Counted from the first letter of the stretch, positions 1 through 7,632 are shown. The stretch: 19,855 nt of DNA from Candidatus Pelearchaeum sp. (GCA_015520425.1 WAQC01000135.1:1-19855), one strand, 5' to 3'. Numbers and translations: made by a program. The notes: generated from the letters alone by a model not told the origin.

Positions 1-2
1 AT

Positions 3-98
3 AGAGCGCTCTTCATACTCCCAGCCTACCTAAACGAGGCCCTAGAGCAGCGCGGCCGTATAGTGACGGATGACAGCCCCGTGTTCATACCGATATAG
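3..98 (+). CDS. C-terminal end of an unidentified upstream protein (5' partial)
   Basis: The reading frame beginning at base 3 is open to a TAG stop at 96-98 and encodes 31 residues ending in DDSPVFIPI. The composition (ALFILPAYLNEALEQRGRIV) looks like genuine protein rather than a random frame, and codon use matches the neighbours. The rest of the gene lies outside the window, so the family cannot be named. Its presence argues that the radical SAM gene downstream begins after base 98 rather than at the upstream in-frame ATG at 70. The call rests on coding appearance only. Confidence 0.55.
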   Translation, partial: RALFILPAYLNEALEQRGRIVTDDSPVFIPI

Positions 99-165
99 CT
101 TCTTTTTCACTTTCGGGCTACCCTCTCTCGGTTTATCACCAAGCCCTATGCCTGAAGGGCTGGGT

Positions 166-1152
166 ATGGCGCGGTATCGCTGGTGGTCTGCTGAGGTTCC
201 AGAGGGCGTTAAGAAGCCGTGTAGGACGCTGCTTCACAGGTTCGCCGAGGCTGGGAGCAGCGAGTATTATGGCTTCACGTTCAACCCGTATAAAGGATGC
301 GCTCATAGGTGCGTCTATTGCTACGCAACCTACGAATGGACGCCAGAGTTCTATGACAAGGTTATTGTGAAGAGCAACGCTCCAGACGTTCTCTCTGCGG
401 ACTTGGCGCGCTTCGGCAGGAGAGCCGTTGAGGAGGTCTTCATAGCCTCGGCTACAGACTGCTACCAGCCGCTGGAGGGGAGGTATGGAATCACGCGGCG
501 CTGCGTTGAAGTTCTCCAACGCCTCGGCATACCCTACACGATAATCACCAAATCCAGCACGATAATCCGCGACCTGGAGCTACACGCGCGCTACAGTGAG
601 AAATGCACGATAGTCTGGTCCTTGACCACGATTGACGCTAGGGTTAAGCGGATGATAGAGCCCAACACACCGCATCCAGAGAGCATCCTATATGCTATGC
701 GCCTCTTCAGCCGCAGAGGCGTTAGGGTAGGCGTGAATATTGACCCGATAATCCCAGGCGTTACCGACGAGCCTGAAATGCTTGAGCAGCTAGTTGAGGC
801 GGTAGCTGGCGCGGGCGCAGACTATGTTTCCGCTGGTGTTCTGAAGCTCCGCGACGATATCTGGGCTAGGCTCAGGGGCTTGCTGGAGTCTAACGGGATG
901 CTTGAAGCAATTGCGAGGATTAGGCGGCTATACTTCACCAAGCCCATTAGGCAGGCATACTACTACCTGCCAGACCAGGAATATACCAGGGCTGTCCTGC
1001 ATTTTGTTGAGCGGCTCGTGAGGGCGCGGGGCATGCTCTACGGCTTCCCAGACATGGAGGAGCCCCAGCCATGCTACACGAGAGCCAGCGAGCTGTACGG
1101 CGAGACCAACGCCAAGAAGCCAGCACAGGCTATGCTGACCGTTTTCTACTAG
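166..1152 (+). CDS. Radical SAM protein, spore photoproduct lyase-like (SplB/COG1533 type)
   Basis: This is a radical SAM enzyme. The cluster motif CxxxCxxC is seen as CAHRCVYC, preceded by FTFNPYKG, a pattern typical of the archaeal and bacterial proteins grouped with spore photoproduct lyase. Later conserved stretches include ATDCYQPLEG, ITKSS and NIDPIIPGVTD, consistent with a TIM-barrel radical SAM fold. The substrate is unknown: most relatives are not proven DNA repair enzymes. The open frame extends up to an ATG at 70, but that would overlap the preceding gene and add an atypical N-terminus. ATG 166, with a TATA-like TTTAT at 132-136 about 30 bases upstream, is preferred; ATG 148 is possible. 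From 166 the protein has 328 residues. The gene is not obviously in an operon; 154 bases separate it from nuoL. Confidence 0.85.
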   Translation: MARYRWWSAEVPEGVKKPCRTLLHRFAEAGSSEYYGFTFNPYKGCAHRCVYCYATYEWTPEFYDKVIVKSNAPDVLSADLARFGRRAVEEVFIASATDCYQPLEGRYGITRRCVEVLQRLGIPYTIITKSSTIIRDLELHARYSEKCTIVWSLTTIDARVKRMIEPNTPHPESILYAMRLFSRRGVRVGVNIDPIIPGVTDEPEMLEQLVEAVAGAGADYVSAGVLKLRDDIWARLRGLLESNGMLEAIARIRRLYFTKPIRQAYYYLPDQEYTRAVLHFVERLVRARGMLYGFPDMEEPQPCYTRASELYGETNAKKPAQAMLTVFY

Positions 1153-1269
1153 CTAGGAGAATAGACTGGATATATGGAGTATTCTATGGTGATGGAGCGG
1201 CCTCTCTAGTCAATCTACCGCCATAAACTCGTGCAGTGATTGGCGGAGCTCGGAAATTAGGGAGTCATT

Positions 1270-1280
1270 CTATATATTTT
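1270..1280 (+). promoter_or_regulatory. TATA-box promoter for nuoL
   Basis: The string CTATATATTTT lies with its centre about 31 bases before the nuoL ATG at 1307. The archaeal TATA-to-start distance of about 25 bases would put transcription initiation within a few bases of the ATG, so the mRNA is probably leaderless or nearly so. No strong Shine-Dalgarno sequence precedes the ATG, which agrees. The start site itself is inferred. Confidence 0.5.
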
Positions 1281-1306
1281 GGCTAGTCGCTGGTGTTGCG
1301 AGCCTT

Positions 1307-3199
1307 ATGTTACCCTATGCGGCGTGGCTTTCGTGGGTTATACCGCTGGTTGGAAGCCTTTTCGTACCTCTCTTCTTCAGGCTTGGTAAGAAGGTTGGTG
1401 AGTGGTATTCTGTCGCTGTTGTGTCGGTTGCGGCTGTTTTCAGCATCTCCATGATACCCGACGCCTGGGGCGGGGCTGCGCAGGTTATCCGCGTACCCTG
1501 GCTCCCGCTGGGCGGCGACGCGTGGGTTGAGGCCAGCATCCTGATAGACCCCCTCTCGGTCATGATGGCCAGCATAGCCACAGGCGTGGGCGCGCTCATA
1601 ATACTCTACTCAGTCGGCTACATGGCCCACGAAGAAGGACTGCCACGCTACTACTTCTTCATGCTCTTCTTCATAGGCGGGATGACAGGCCTGGTCATGG
1701 CCGAAAACTTCCTACAGCTGTATATCTTCTGGGAGATTGTAGGGCTCTGCTCATACGGTCTCATCAGCTTCTACTACAGGAGGAAAGAAGCAACCCACGC
1801 GGGTATCAAGGCATTCGTAACCACCCGCGTTGGAGACGCTGCCATGCTTATTGGTATTCTTCTCCTCTTCACGACTCTTGGGACGTTCAACTATTTTGAG
1901 GTTGGTGAGCGTCTTCGCGAGGCTTTAACGGCTGGGAACATAGGTGTTGGGTTTGTTCTCTTAAGCATGCTGCTCATCTTCGGCGGTGCTGTGGGTAAGT
2001 CTGCGCAGTTCCCGCTACACGTCTGGCTCCCCGACGCGATGGAGGGCCCAACACCAGTTAGCGCGTTAATCCACGCCGCCACGATGGTGAAGGCAGGCGT
2101 CTATCTAGTTGCGCGTCTCATACTCACCGTAATCCCGTTTGAGGCCTTCAGCCCAGCTATGCTGGCTGAGTGGTATGCGACGATAGCGCTGATAGGCGGG
2201 TTCACGGCCTTCATGGCAGCTACAATGGGGCTGGTCTCCAACGACATCAAGCGCGTCATAGCGTATTCAACGATTAGCCAGCTCGCCCTGATGTTCGCGG
2301 CTCTCGGCATGGCTAGTGAGGTGGGCTGGTTCGGCGGCATATTCCACCTGCTGAGCCACTCAATCTTCAAGGCGCTTCTCTTCCTCGCGGCGGGAGCCGT
2401 GATACACGCGGTACATACCAACAACCTGGACGAGATGGGCGGGCTTAGGCGCTACATGCCCATAACCTTCTGGACATCCCTCATAGGCGTTCTAGCCCTG
2501 TCGGGGGTGCCGCCCCTAAGCGGCTTCTGGAGCAAGGATATCCTGATAGAGTCTGCGCTGGAGGCTGGGAACATCCCCGTCTACCTCCTGATGGTAGGCG
2601 CCTCAATACTCACGTTCATCTACAGCCTACGCTGGCTGTATAAGGTCTTCCTAGCCCCGCCCAGCCCGCATATAGCTGAGCACGGCGCGCATGAAGCACC
2701 CAAGGTGATGACCATCCCGCTCATAATACTCGCAGGCCTCACGCTGGTTGTTGGCTTCTTTGAGCCCCTCCTAGGAGACTACACGGGAATACACGTGGCT
2801 GGGCCTAGCATGCTCACTTACCTCTCCTCGGCTGCCATACTCCTAGTGGGCGGTGGTGTTGGCTATCTCTTCTACATAGGCGGCATGGTGAGGCCTGAGC
2901 AGGTTAGGGCTACGCCGATAGGCGGCGCTCTTCACAAGCTACTGGTGAACCGCTACTACATAGACGACATATACTACAAGGTCTTTGTTGATGGGTTTGA
3001 CAGGCTCTCAAGCATTTTGCTCCGCTTCGTTGAGCTCCGCGTGATAGACGGGTTTAACTACGCAATCTCAAAAGCCACCGCAGCAGCTGTGCAGGTCTTC
3101 CGAAACATACAGACAGGCGAGAGCAACATCAACCTCAGCGGCTTCATCATAGGCATAGCGATACTGCTTCTACTCTTCATAAGCCTCATACTAGGGTGA
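1307..3199 (+). CDS. nuoL: Complex I antiporter-like subunit NuoL (NADH-quinone oxidoreductase chain L/5)
   Basis: This large polytopic membrane protein of 630 residues is one of the proton-translocating subunits of respiratory complex I, related to Mrp antiporters. Hallmarks are the FWEIVGLCSYGLI segment with the conserved membrane glutamate (E143), the GKSAQFPLHVWLPDAMEGPTP segment with the pumping lysine (K231), and the VSALIHAATMVKAGVYL helix with H256. The C-terminal part (about 540-630) includes NRYYIDDIYY, and its last hydrophobic stretch fits the long lateral amphipathic helix plus final anchor that separates NuoL from NuoM and NuoN. Length is close to E. coli NuoL (613). It is followed 6 bases later by nuoM. 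An Mrp or formate hydrogenlyase homologue is less likely given the C-terminal extension and the nuoM partner. Confidence 0.95.
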   Translation: MLPYAAWLSWVIPLVGSLFVPLFFRLGKKVGEWYSVAVVSVAAVFSISMIPDAWGGAAQVIRVPWLPLGGDAWVEASILIDPLSVMMASIATGVGALIILYSVGYMAHEEGLPRYYFFMLFFIGGMTGLVMAENFLQLYIFWEIVGLCSYGLISFYYRRKEATHAGIKAFVTTRVGDAAMLIGILLLFTTLGTFNYFEVGERLREALTAGNIGVGFVLLSMLLIFGGAVGKSAQFPLHVWLPDAMEGPTPVSALIHAATMVKAGVYLVARLILTVIPFEAFSPAMLAEWYATIALIGGFTAFMAATMGLVSNDIKRVIAYSTISQLALMFAALGMASEVGWFGGIFHLLSHSIFKALLFLAAGAVIHAVHTNNLDEMGGLRRYMPITFWTSLIGVLALSGVPPLSGFWSKDILIESALEAGNIPVYLLMVGASILTFIYSLRWLYKVFLAPPSPHIAEHGAHEAPKVMTIPLIILAGLTLVVGFFEPLLGDYTGIHVAGPSMLTYLSSAAILLVGGGVGYLFYIGGMVRPEQVRATPIGGALHKLLVNRYYIDDIYYKVFVDGFDRLSSILLRFVELRVIDGFNYAISKATAAAVQVFRNIQTGESNINLSGFIIGIAILLLLFISLILG

Positions 3200-3205
3200 T
3201 GATGT

Positions 3206-4690
3206 ATGGCCTTGGTAGGAGAGCAGCTTGAGATACCGCTCCTCAGTGTGGCGGTTCTCTTACCGCTGGCGCTGACGCCGCTGACCTTCCTCATAGGCCG
3301 TAAAGCCTCGTGGCGCGCGGCCTCGGTGTTCAGCCACGCAGTCTTCGCCATACCGCTGGGCATAATGCTCTGGTTCCTCCCCAGCATGGTGGAGGGAGCG
3401 GTCTTCTACGAGTCATACGACTGGGTTCCCTTCTACGGGCTGAAGTTCAGCCTAGTGCTGGACAGCCTCAGCTACCCCTTTGCTCTCCTCGTTAGCTTAA
3501 TGGGCATACTCACCGCGGTCTACTCCCACAAATACATGGAGCGCGAGCACAGCCTTGACGCCTACATGGCGTTGAACCAGCTCTTCATGGCTGGTATGCT
3601 CGGAGTCGTCCTAGTCTCCAACCTCTTCCTCTTCTACATCTTCTGGGAGCTCATGCTCATCCCCTCATACGCGCTGATAGCGTACTGGGGAACGGGAAAC
3701 ACCAGGCTGGTGAGCTTCAAGTACTTCGTCTTCACCCACGCTGGCGCTCTCTCGCTACTAATCGGCATAGCGTGGCTCGCAGCCCTCTTCGGAAACCTAG
3801 ACATGTTTGAGCTCGCTGACATGGCTGCGGGCGCTGGTGCCGAGCTAAGGCCAGTGCTAACCACGATAGCGATACTCATCTTCATAGGCGTTGGGATTAA
3901 GATGGCTGTCTTCCCGTTCCATAGCTGGCTGCCCGACGCGTATGCGGAGGCTCCCACACCTGTTAGCGTGATGCTGAGCGCGGCGATGACGAAGAGCGGC
4001 GTCTACGCCTTCGCGCGGCTCATAACTGGAATACTGCCATTCACCCTACAGGACATAGGCTGGGCGATAGCATTCCTAGCTGTAATCAACATGGTTTGGG
4101 GCGGCATGATGAGCATGGTCCAGAACGATGTGAAGCGCTTGCTGGCGTACAGTAGTATAAGCCAGATGGGGTATATAGTCTTCGGCCTAGCTACTGCAAC
4201 TGCGATAGGCTTGCAGGGCGGTATATTCCAGACGCTGAATCACGGGTTTGCCAAGGCTCTGCTCTTCATGGCTGCTGGCACACTCATATACCGCCTAGGC
4301 GAGCGCGACATAACAAAGCTCGGCGGCCTGGCTTCACGTATGCCAGTCACGGCGATTGCCATAGTCCTAGGCGGCCTCTCGGTTGCTGGAACACCCCCGC
4401 TGGGCACGTTCATAAGCGAGTGGATGATATTCTCAGGCGGCCTGGAAACTGGATGGACGCTCTCGGTAGCTGTGGCTGTGTTCGCGACAGCGATAACGGT
4501 GGGCTACTACCTAAGGCTCGTGAGAGCCCTCTTCTTCGGTGAGAAGCGGCCAGAAGCCAGCGAGGCGCCGTCCATGCTCCTCGCCCCAATGGCTGTGCTG
4601 ATGTTCCTAGTAGTCATACTAGGGTTCCTAAACGCCCCGTTGCTGGGGATAATTGCGCGCGCATCAATAATCCTACTACCACCATCTTAA
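3206..4690 (+). CDS. nuoM: Complex I antiporter-like subunit NuoM (NADH-quinone oxidoreductase chain M/4)
   Basis: This polytopic membrane protein of 494 residues is the second antiporter-like proton-pumping subunit of complex I. It has FYIFWELMLIPSYALI with the key glutamate (E148), GIKMAVFPFHSWLPDAYAEA with lysine K231, and the MTKSGVYAF helix with K262. Further family segments are VQNDVKRLLAYSSISQMG and NHGFAKALLFMAAG. It starts 6 bases after the nuoL stop and is almost certainly co-transcribed with it. Its TAA stop shares the palindrome TTAA with the stop of the convergent DUF411 gene, giving a 4-base end-to-end overlap. The other complex I genes are not in this window; nuoN could lie elsewhere. 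Confidence 0.95.
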   Translation: MALVGEQLEIPLLSVAVLLPLALTPLTFLIGRKASWRAASVFSHAVFAIPLGIMLWFLPSMVEGAVFYESYDWVPFYGLKFSLVLDSLSYPFALLVSLMGILTAVYSHKYMEREHSLDAYMALNQLFMAGMLGVVLVSNLFLFYIFWELMLIPSYALIAYWGTGNTRLVSFKYFVFTHAGALSLLIGIAWLAALFGNLDMFELADMAAGAGAELRPVLTTIAILIFIGVGIKMAVFPFHSWLPDAYAEAPTPVSVMLSAAMTKSGVYAFARLITGILPFTLQDIGWAIAFLAVINMVWGGMMSMVQNDVKRLLAYSSISQMGYIVFGLATATAIGLQGGIFQTLNHGFAKALLFMAAGTLIYRLGERDITKLGGLASRMPVTAIAIVLGGLSVAGTPPLGTFISEWMIFSGGLETGWTLSVAVAVFATAITVGYYLRLVRALFFGEKRPEASEAPSMLLAPMAVLMFLVVILGFLNAPLLGIIARASIILLPPS

Positions 4691-5190
4691 ACTTCAGCAA
4701 AAACAGAAACCTCCCCATCGGATATTGCGTAGATTATGAAGGGCTCTGTCTTCACTCCTCCCATGCCTGGTGAGCCAGCTGGCATCCCAGGCAGGGCTAT
4801 TCCATCAATATCAGGCTTCTCCTCAAGTAGCTTATACACGACCTCTATTGGGACATGCCCCTCAACATAGTAGCCGCCTATCTTGAGCGTGTGGCATGCC
4901 CACATGCTACGTGGAATATCCAGCTCCAGCTTCACCTTGCTGGGGTCGTTGACCTCATACGCCTCAACCCTCACGTCATTCCCCCTTAGATACTTCACAT
5001 ACTCCTTACAGCAGCCGCAGAACGGTGAGTAGAATATCTCGGCAACCAGCCCGTTGTCCTCCTCGCTAGGCTGGTTGTTTAAGGCTATGACGAGGAGCGG
5101 GACGGCAACCACAAGCGCTAGGAGAGCGGCGTAGCGGCTCCTCCTGCTCCGCTTCTGCTTTCTTCGGCCCTTTCTAGCCTTCTTAGGCAC
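4687..5190 (-). CDS. DUF411 family metal-binding protein, membrane anchored
   Basis: This 167-residue protein belongs to the DUF411 family, often annotated as CopG-like and frequently found with copper-resistance or respiratory genes. It has a very basic N-terminus, one transmembrane anchor at about residues 20-37, then the DUF411 domain. The CGCC motif (residues 58-61), the MWACHT motif with C99 and H100, and GHVP (111-114) are the candidate metal ligands. The ending GIALPGMPAGSPGMGG is typical of the family. The anchor suggests the domain lies outside the cytoplasm. The start is GTG at 5190; a TATA-like CATATAGTT (minus-strand reading, about 5210-5219) sits at the right distance for a leaderless message. 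A role in copper handling or oxidase maturation is inference from family context and from the nearby copper genes. Confidence 0.88.
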   Translation of the reverse strand: MPKKARKGRRKQKRSRRSRYAALLALVVAVPLLVIALNNQPSEEDNGLVAEIFYSPFCGCCKEYVKYLRGNDVRVEAYEVNDPSKVKLELDIPRSMWACHTLKIGGYYVEGHVPIEVVYKLLEEKPDIDGIALPGMPAGSPGMGGVKTEPFIIYAISDGEVSVFAEV

Positions 5191-5255
5191 GGGAAGAATA
5201 CTATCTAGGCGAACTATATGAAACTTCCCCTCCAGGGACTGACATTAACAGCGTT

Positions 5256-5268
5256 ATATGCTAAAGCA
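5256..5268. promoter_or_regulatory. Short inverted repeat in the DUF411/Rieske divergent promoter region
   Basis: Between the divergently transcribed DUF411 gene and the Rieske gene lies ATGCT-AA-AGCAT, a perfect 5-base inverted repeat. Its position between two promoters would suit an operator, but it is short and could be chance. A TATA-like AAATATGTAAAA at about 5309-5320 could serve the Rieske gene. Confidence 0.25.
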
Positions 5269-5400
5269 TGGTGTCATGTTTGGATAGCCTCCCCATTCCC
5301 AGCTTTCCAAATATGTAAAACCCAGCCCAGCGTGTTTCATTCTCGTTAGATGTCTGCTAAAATTCACGCATCCACCACTTATCTCGTTGAGGTGGGCTGC

Positions 5401-6234
5401 ATGGCGCGCGCAAGGCGTGGAATGCTTAAAGCAATATTCGGCGCTGCATTCGCAGTAACTATAGCTCCATTCCTCTCTTGGGGCAGGTTCCTGTATAGGC
5501 AGGAAGCGGTCAAAGAGCAGATTAGGCAGAAGGTAGCCAACATAAGCGAGCTACCTCCAAACACGCGGATAAACTTCCCATTCCCCAAGACTGGAGACCC
5601 CAAGATTGACTCAGACCCGTTCAGGCAGTATATGCTCATCCGAACCCCCGCTGGTGAGGTGAGGGCGCTGAGCAAGGTCTGCGTCCACCTCTGGTGTCTC
5701 TGGGAGTATATCCCAGACCTTAACGAGTGCCAGTGCCCATGCCATGGGAGCGTGTATAACCCCGACACGGGTGTTGCTATACGCGGCCCAGCATACTACC
5801 AGCCCTACCCTACAAACGCTCTACCGATGCTGAAGGTTGAGATAGACGAGAACGGCGACATCTACGTATCGCAGCTTGACGGTAAGGTTGGGTACGGCCG
5901 CGAGTGGAAACGCGACCTAACCAGGATACAGAAGATAGCAGAGTCCTCGCCTGATACTGACGCTGTGGCGTATGTCCCGTTGTGGAATCCAGTGAGGGCA
6001 TCACGCGCAGCCAGCATACTCAAGAAATACAACCTAAAGCTGGTTAAGGCCTATGGATACCTCGCCAGGGGGAGTGCGAAGGAGTGGCTGGCGGTGGATA
6101 CTGTTGAGGATGCCGCTAAGATGGACGCCGTGTATGCGCTTGACGTTATGGCGAAGCCCCGCGACCTGCTACGCCTAGCTGAGGATAAGGATGTAATAAT
6201 GCCGCTGCTGCGAACACCTGCTGGACAGCGATAA
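5401..6234 (+). CDS. Rieske [2Fe-2S] protein with twin-arginine anchor and C-terminal extension
   Basis: This iron-sulfur electron carrier is of the Rieske type. Cluster ligands are visible in CVHLWC (C94, H96) and CPCHGS (C112, H115), and the disulfide-forming pair C99 and C114 is also present, as in high-potential bc1-type Rieske proteins. The N-terminus MARARRGMLKAIFGAAFAV is a twin-arginine (Tat) signal anchor (RRGMLK followed by a hydrophobic stretch), so the domain is exported folded. About 100 residues follow the Rieske fold and match nothing I recognise. ATG 5401 is preferred because GAGGTGGG lies just upstream and it places the Tat motif at the N-terminus; an in-frame ATG at 5350 would add 17 residues and also has a TATA-like box upstream. 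No cytochrome b gene is adjacent. The next gene starts 2 bases after the stop. Confidence 0.88.
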   Translation: MARARRGMLKAIFGAAFAVTIAPFLSWGRFLYRQEAVKEQIRQKVANISELPPNTRINFPFPKTGDPKIDSDPFRQYMLIRTPAGEVRALSKVCVHLWCLWEYIPDLNECQCPCHGSVYNPDTGVAIRGPAYYQPYPTNALPMLKVEIDENGDIYVSQLDGKVGYGREWKRDLTRIQKIAESSPDTDAVAYVPLWNPVRASRAASILKKYNLKLVKAYGYLARGSAKEWLAVDTVEDAAKMDAVYALDVMAKPRDLLRLAEDKDVIMPLLRTPAGQR

Positions 6235-6236
6235 GC

Positions 6237-6830
6237 ATGCACGAAGCTCTCCAGCAGGCTTATTTCATAAGCACCGCCTCAGTAGCGGTCTTCGTACTGG
6301 TTGTTTATTTTCTCAGGATAAGCCTCTGGCCCACGCCCAGCAACCCGCGCCGCATAATTCTCTTCAACGTCCTAGGTAATGGCTGGCTCCTGGCCAACCT
6401 GGCTATGGCTGTGTATCTGAGCATAGCGAGCCCCATACCGCTCATCTTCACAAGCCCAGCATGGAGCGCGGTAGCTGCCATCCTAGCGGTTGCTGGCCTC
6501 GCAATATCGCTTTGGGCATTCACGATATTCAGAACCATGCGCAGGATATTCGGGATGGAGATTCCCCGTCTCGTGACTGAGGGGCCGTACAAATACATGA
6601 GACACCCACAGTACTTCTCCATACTTCTCTGGACTCTTGCCGCCACGATTCTGTTTAACACTCTCCAGATGCTCGTCTATGCTGTCTCAACAAGCCTAGC
6701 ATTCTACATGGCGGGCTTTATGGAGGAGAGGAAGCTGGAGGAGCTCTTCGGCGAGCAGTATAGGAGATACAGGGAGAGGACGCCAGTAATTCCCTTCATG
6801 AGTTTTAGGAGAAAGCGCTCGCTAGACTAG
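6237..6830 (+). CDS. Isoprenylcysteine carboxyl methyltransferase-like integral membrane protein
   Basis: This protein of 197 residues has about five hydrophobic segments and the C-terminal signature of the ICMT/phospholipid methyltransferase superfamily: GPYKYMRHPQY at about 120-130, then EERKLEELFGEQYRRYRERTP near the end. In characterised members these residues bind S-adenosylmethionine and methylate prenylated cysteines or lipids. The prokaryotic substrates are mostly unknown; quinones, lipids or thiols are possible. It begins 2 bases after the Rieske stop, so the two are very likely co-transcribed, which hints at a membrane or respiratory role. The 3' end overlaps the convergent small gene by 9 bases. 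Confidence 0.82.
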   Translation: MHEALQQAYFISTASVAVFVLVVYFLRISLWPTPSNPRRIILFNVLGNGWLLANLAMAVYLSIASPIPLIFTSPAWSAVAAILAVAGLAISLWAFTIFRTMRRIFGMEIPRLVTEGPYKYMRHPQYFSILLWTLAATILFNTLQMLVYAVSTSLAFYMAGFMEERKLEELFGEQYRRYRERTPVIPFMSFRRKRSLD

Positions 6831-7154
6831 GCCGATGACCGCCTTCTCCCTCAAGCTCCTTCTGCTCCAAATATCCAGCTCTCCAACGAAGTATGGCAGG
6901 AGCCTGACGGTGAAATACGCGTTAAGCAGCGGGATTCCGATGAACTCTCCAAAAAGTAGGACATTAACCGCGTCGTAGTGCTTTCGCGCAAAGCCCCTTA
7001 CACGCATGTATAGGTCAAACAGGAACATTCCAAACAGGAAGTCGGAGAGCTTCTCCCTCAGCCTAGGCTTGGATAAGCTTGAGACCCCCAGCCTATTCAT
7101 ACAAAACATCCCCAGCCCCTGCTCCATCTCATTAAAGGGTTTCCACAAAACCAC
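6822..7154 (-). CDS. Small hypothetical protein with hydrophobic segment
   Basis: The minus-strand frame encodes SKPRLREKLSDFLFGMFLFD and later LLFGEFIGIPLLNAYFTVRL, the latter a probable membrane helix, with a basic C-terminal stretch (RRSLREK). I do not recognise the family. The frame is open up to a TTG at 7208, but a strong TATA-like box (CTATATATC on the minus strand, 7178-7186) lies inside that extension. It predicts initiation near 7156, so the GTG at 7154 (leaderless, 110 residues) or the ATG at 7127 (101 residues) are better starts. It ends by overlapping the convergent methyltransferase-like gene by 9 bases. It is probably real because of its promoter and protein-like sequence, but no function is proposed. 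Confidence 0.6.
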   Translation of the reverse strand: MVLWKPFNEMEQGLGMFCMNRLGVSSLSKPRLREKLSDFLFGMFLFDLYMRVRGFARKHYDAVNVLLFGEFIGIPLLNAYFTVRLLPYFVGELDIWSRRSLREKAVIGLV

Positions 7155-7177
7155 CGAGAGGTACGCAAGATTTGATA

Positions 7178-7186
7178 GATATATAG
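7178..7186 (-). promoter_or_regulatory. TATA box for the small hypothetical gene
   Basis: On the minus strand the sequence reads CTATATATC within an AT-rich tract. The usual spacing puts the start of transcription near 7156, essentially on the GTG at 7154. This is the main reason for shortening the gene relative to the longest open frame. Confidence 0.45.
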
Positions 7187-7299
7187 AAAACCTAACCCTT
7201 TCGCCCAACTTTTCTCATAATTGCCACACACTTAGCTGGGGGAGGTGGTCTTCTGTTTCCGCTTTGGAAAGCGCAGCCCAACCCAGTTTCTTTATTTTA

Positions 7300-7318
7300 A
7301 TTAATGAATACCATTAAT
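7300..7318. promoter_or_regulatory. Candidate operator: inverted repeat upstream of the copper module
   Basis: ATTAATG-AATAC-CATTAAT is a perfect 7-base inverted repeat with a 5-base spacer. The same bases also form a direct repeat of ATTAATGA spaced 13 bases apart. It sits in the AT-rich part of the intergenic region about 100 bases before the YHS gene, nested between AACCCA (7280-7285) and TGGGTT (7323-7328). A regulator-binding site is the likeliest reading; the TRASH-domain Lrp-type regulator encoded downstream is an obvious candidate binder. This is inferred from symmetry and position only. Confidence 0.4.
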
Positions 7319-7382
7319 GACGTGGGTTTTCTCTTCTGGAAAGATTACCCCATCATTTATTTCCGTCTTGGTATGCGAATGT

Positions 7383-7392
7383 TGAAATTTCA
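7383..7392. promoter_or_regulatory. Palindrome just upstream of the YHS gene
   Basis: TGAAATTTCA is a perfect 10-base palindrome 27 bases before the YHS start codon. That is about where transcription would begin if the TTTATTT at 7356-7362 acts as the TATA element. It could be a second regulator contact, or chance in AT-rich DNA. Confidence 0.3.
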
Positions 7393-7419
7393 GCAACAGC
7401 CTCTAATTGTTGATGCGAT

Positions 7420-7587
7420 ATGGCTGAGAAAGCAATAGACCCTGTCTGCGGTATGGAGGTTGACCCTGCAACCGCTAAGTACAAGGCGGAGCACGGCGGG
7501 AAGGTCTACTACTTCTGCGCCGAGGGCTGTAAGAGGGAGTTTGAGAAAGACCCCCACAAATACATGAAGGAGGGGCACAGCCATTAA
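7420..7587 (+). CDS. Small YHS/TRASH-domain protein, probable copper chaperone or sensor (CopM-like)
   Basis: This complete 55-residue gene runs ATG to TAA. The protein starts MAEKAIDPVCGMEV and continues with KVYYFCAEGCKREFEKDP, the classic YHS domain with C10, C33 and C37 as metal ligands, and ends in GHSH, which could add histidine ligands. YHS/TRASH domains bind copper or other soft metals. In Sulfolobales a small protein of this kind (CopM) is encoded together with the copper ATPase and a TRASH regulator. Here it lies 59 bases upstream of copA in the same direction, so a chaperone delivering copper to CopA is the natural inference. A T-rich tract (ATTATTTTTGTT, about 7610-7621) after it may terminate a separate short transcript. 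Confidence 0.88.
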   Translation: MAEKAIDPVCGMEVDPATAKYKAEHGGKVYYFCAEGCKREFEKDPHKYMKEGHSH

Positions 7588-7632
7588 CGTGCTCCAGCCC
7601 CTCTCTCCATTATTTTTGTTAATCCACGTATT

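Noticed and set aside
70..165. Longer N-terminus for the radical SAM gene starting at ATG 70
   Set aside because: It would overlap the upstream coding frame that ends at 98, and the extra residues (SYRYSFFFTFG and similar) do not look like the family.
2101..2424. Minus-strand open frame across nuoL (107 residues)
   Set aside because: It lies antisense to conserved nuoL helices; its composition is what the reverse of GC-rich membrane-protein codons gives.
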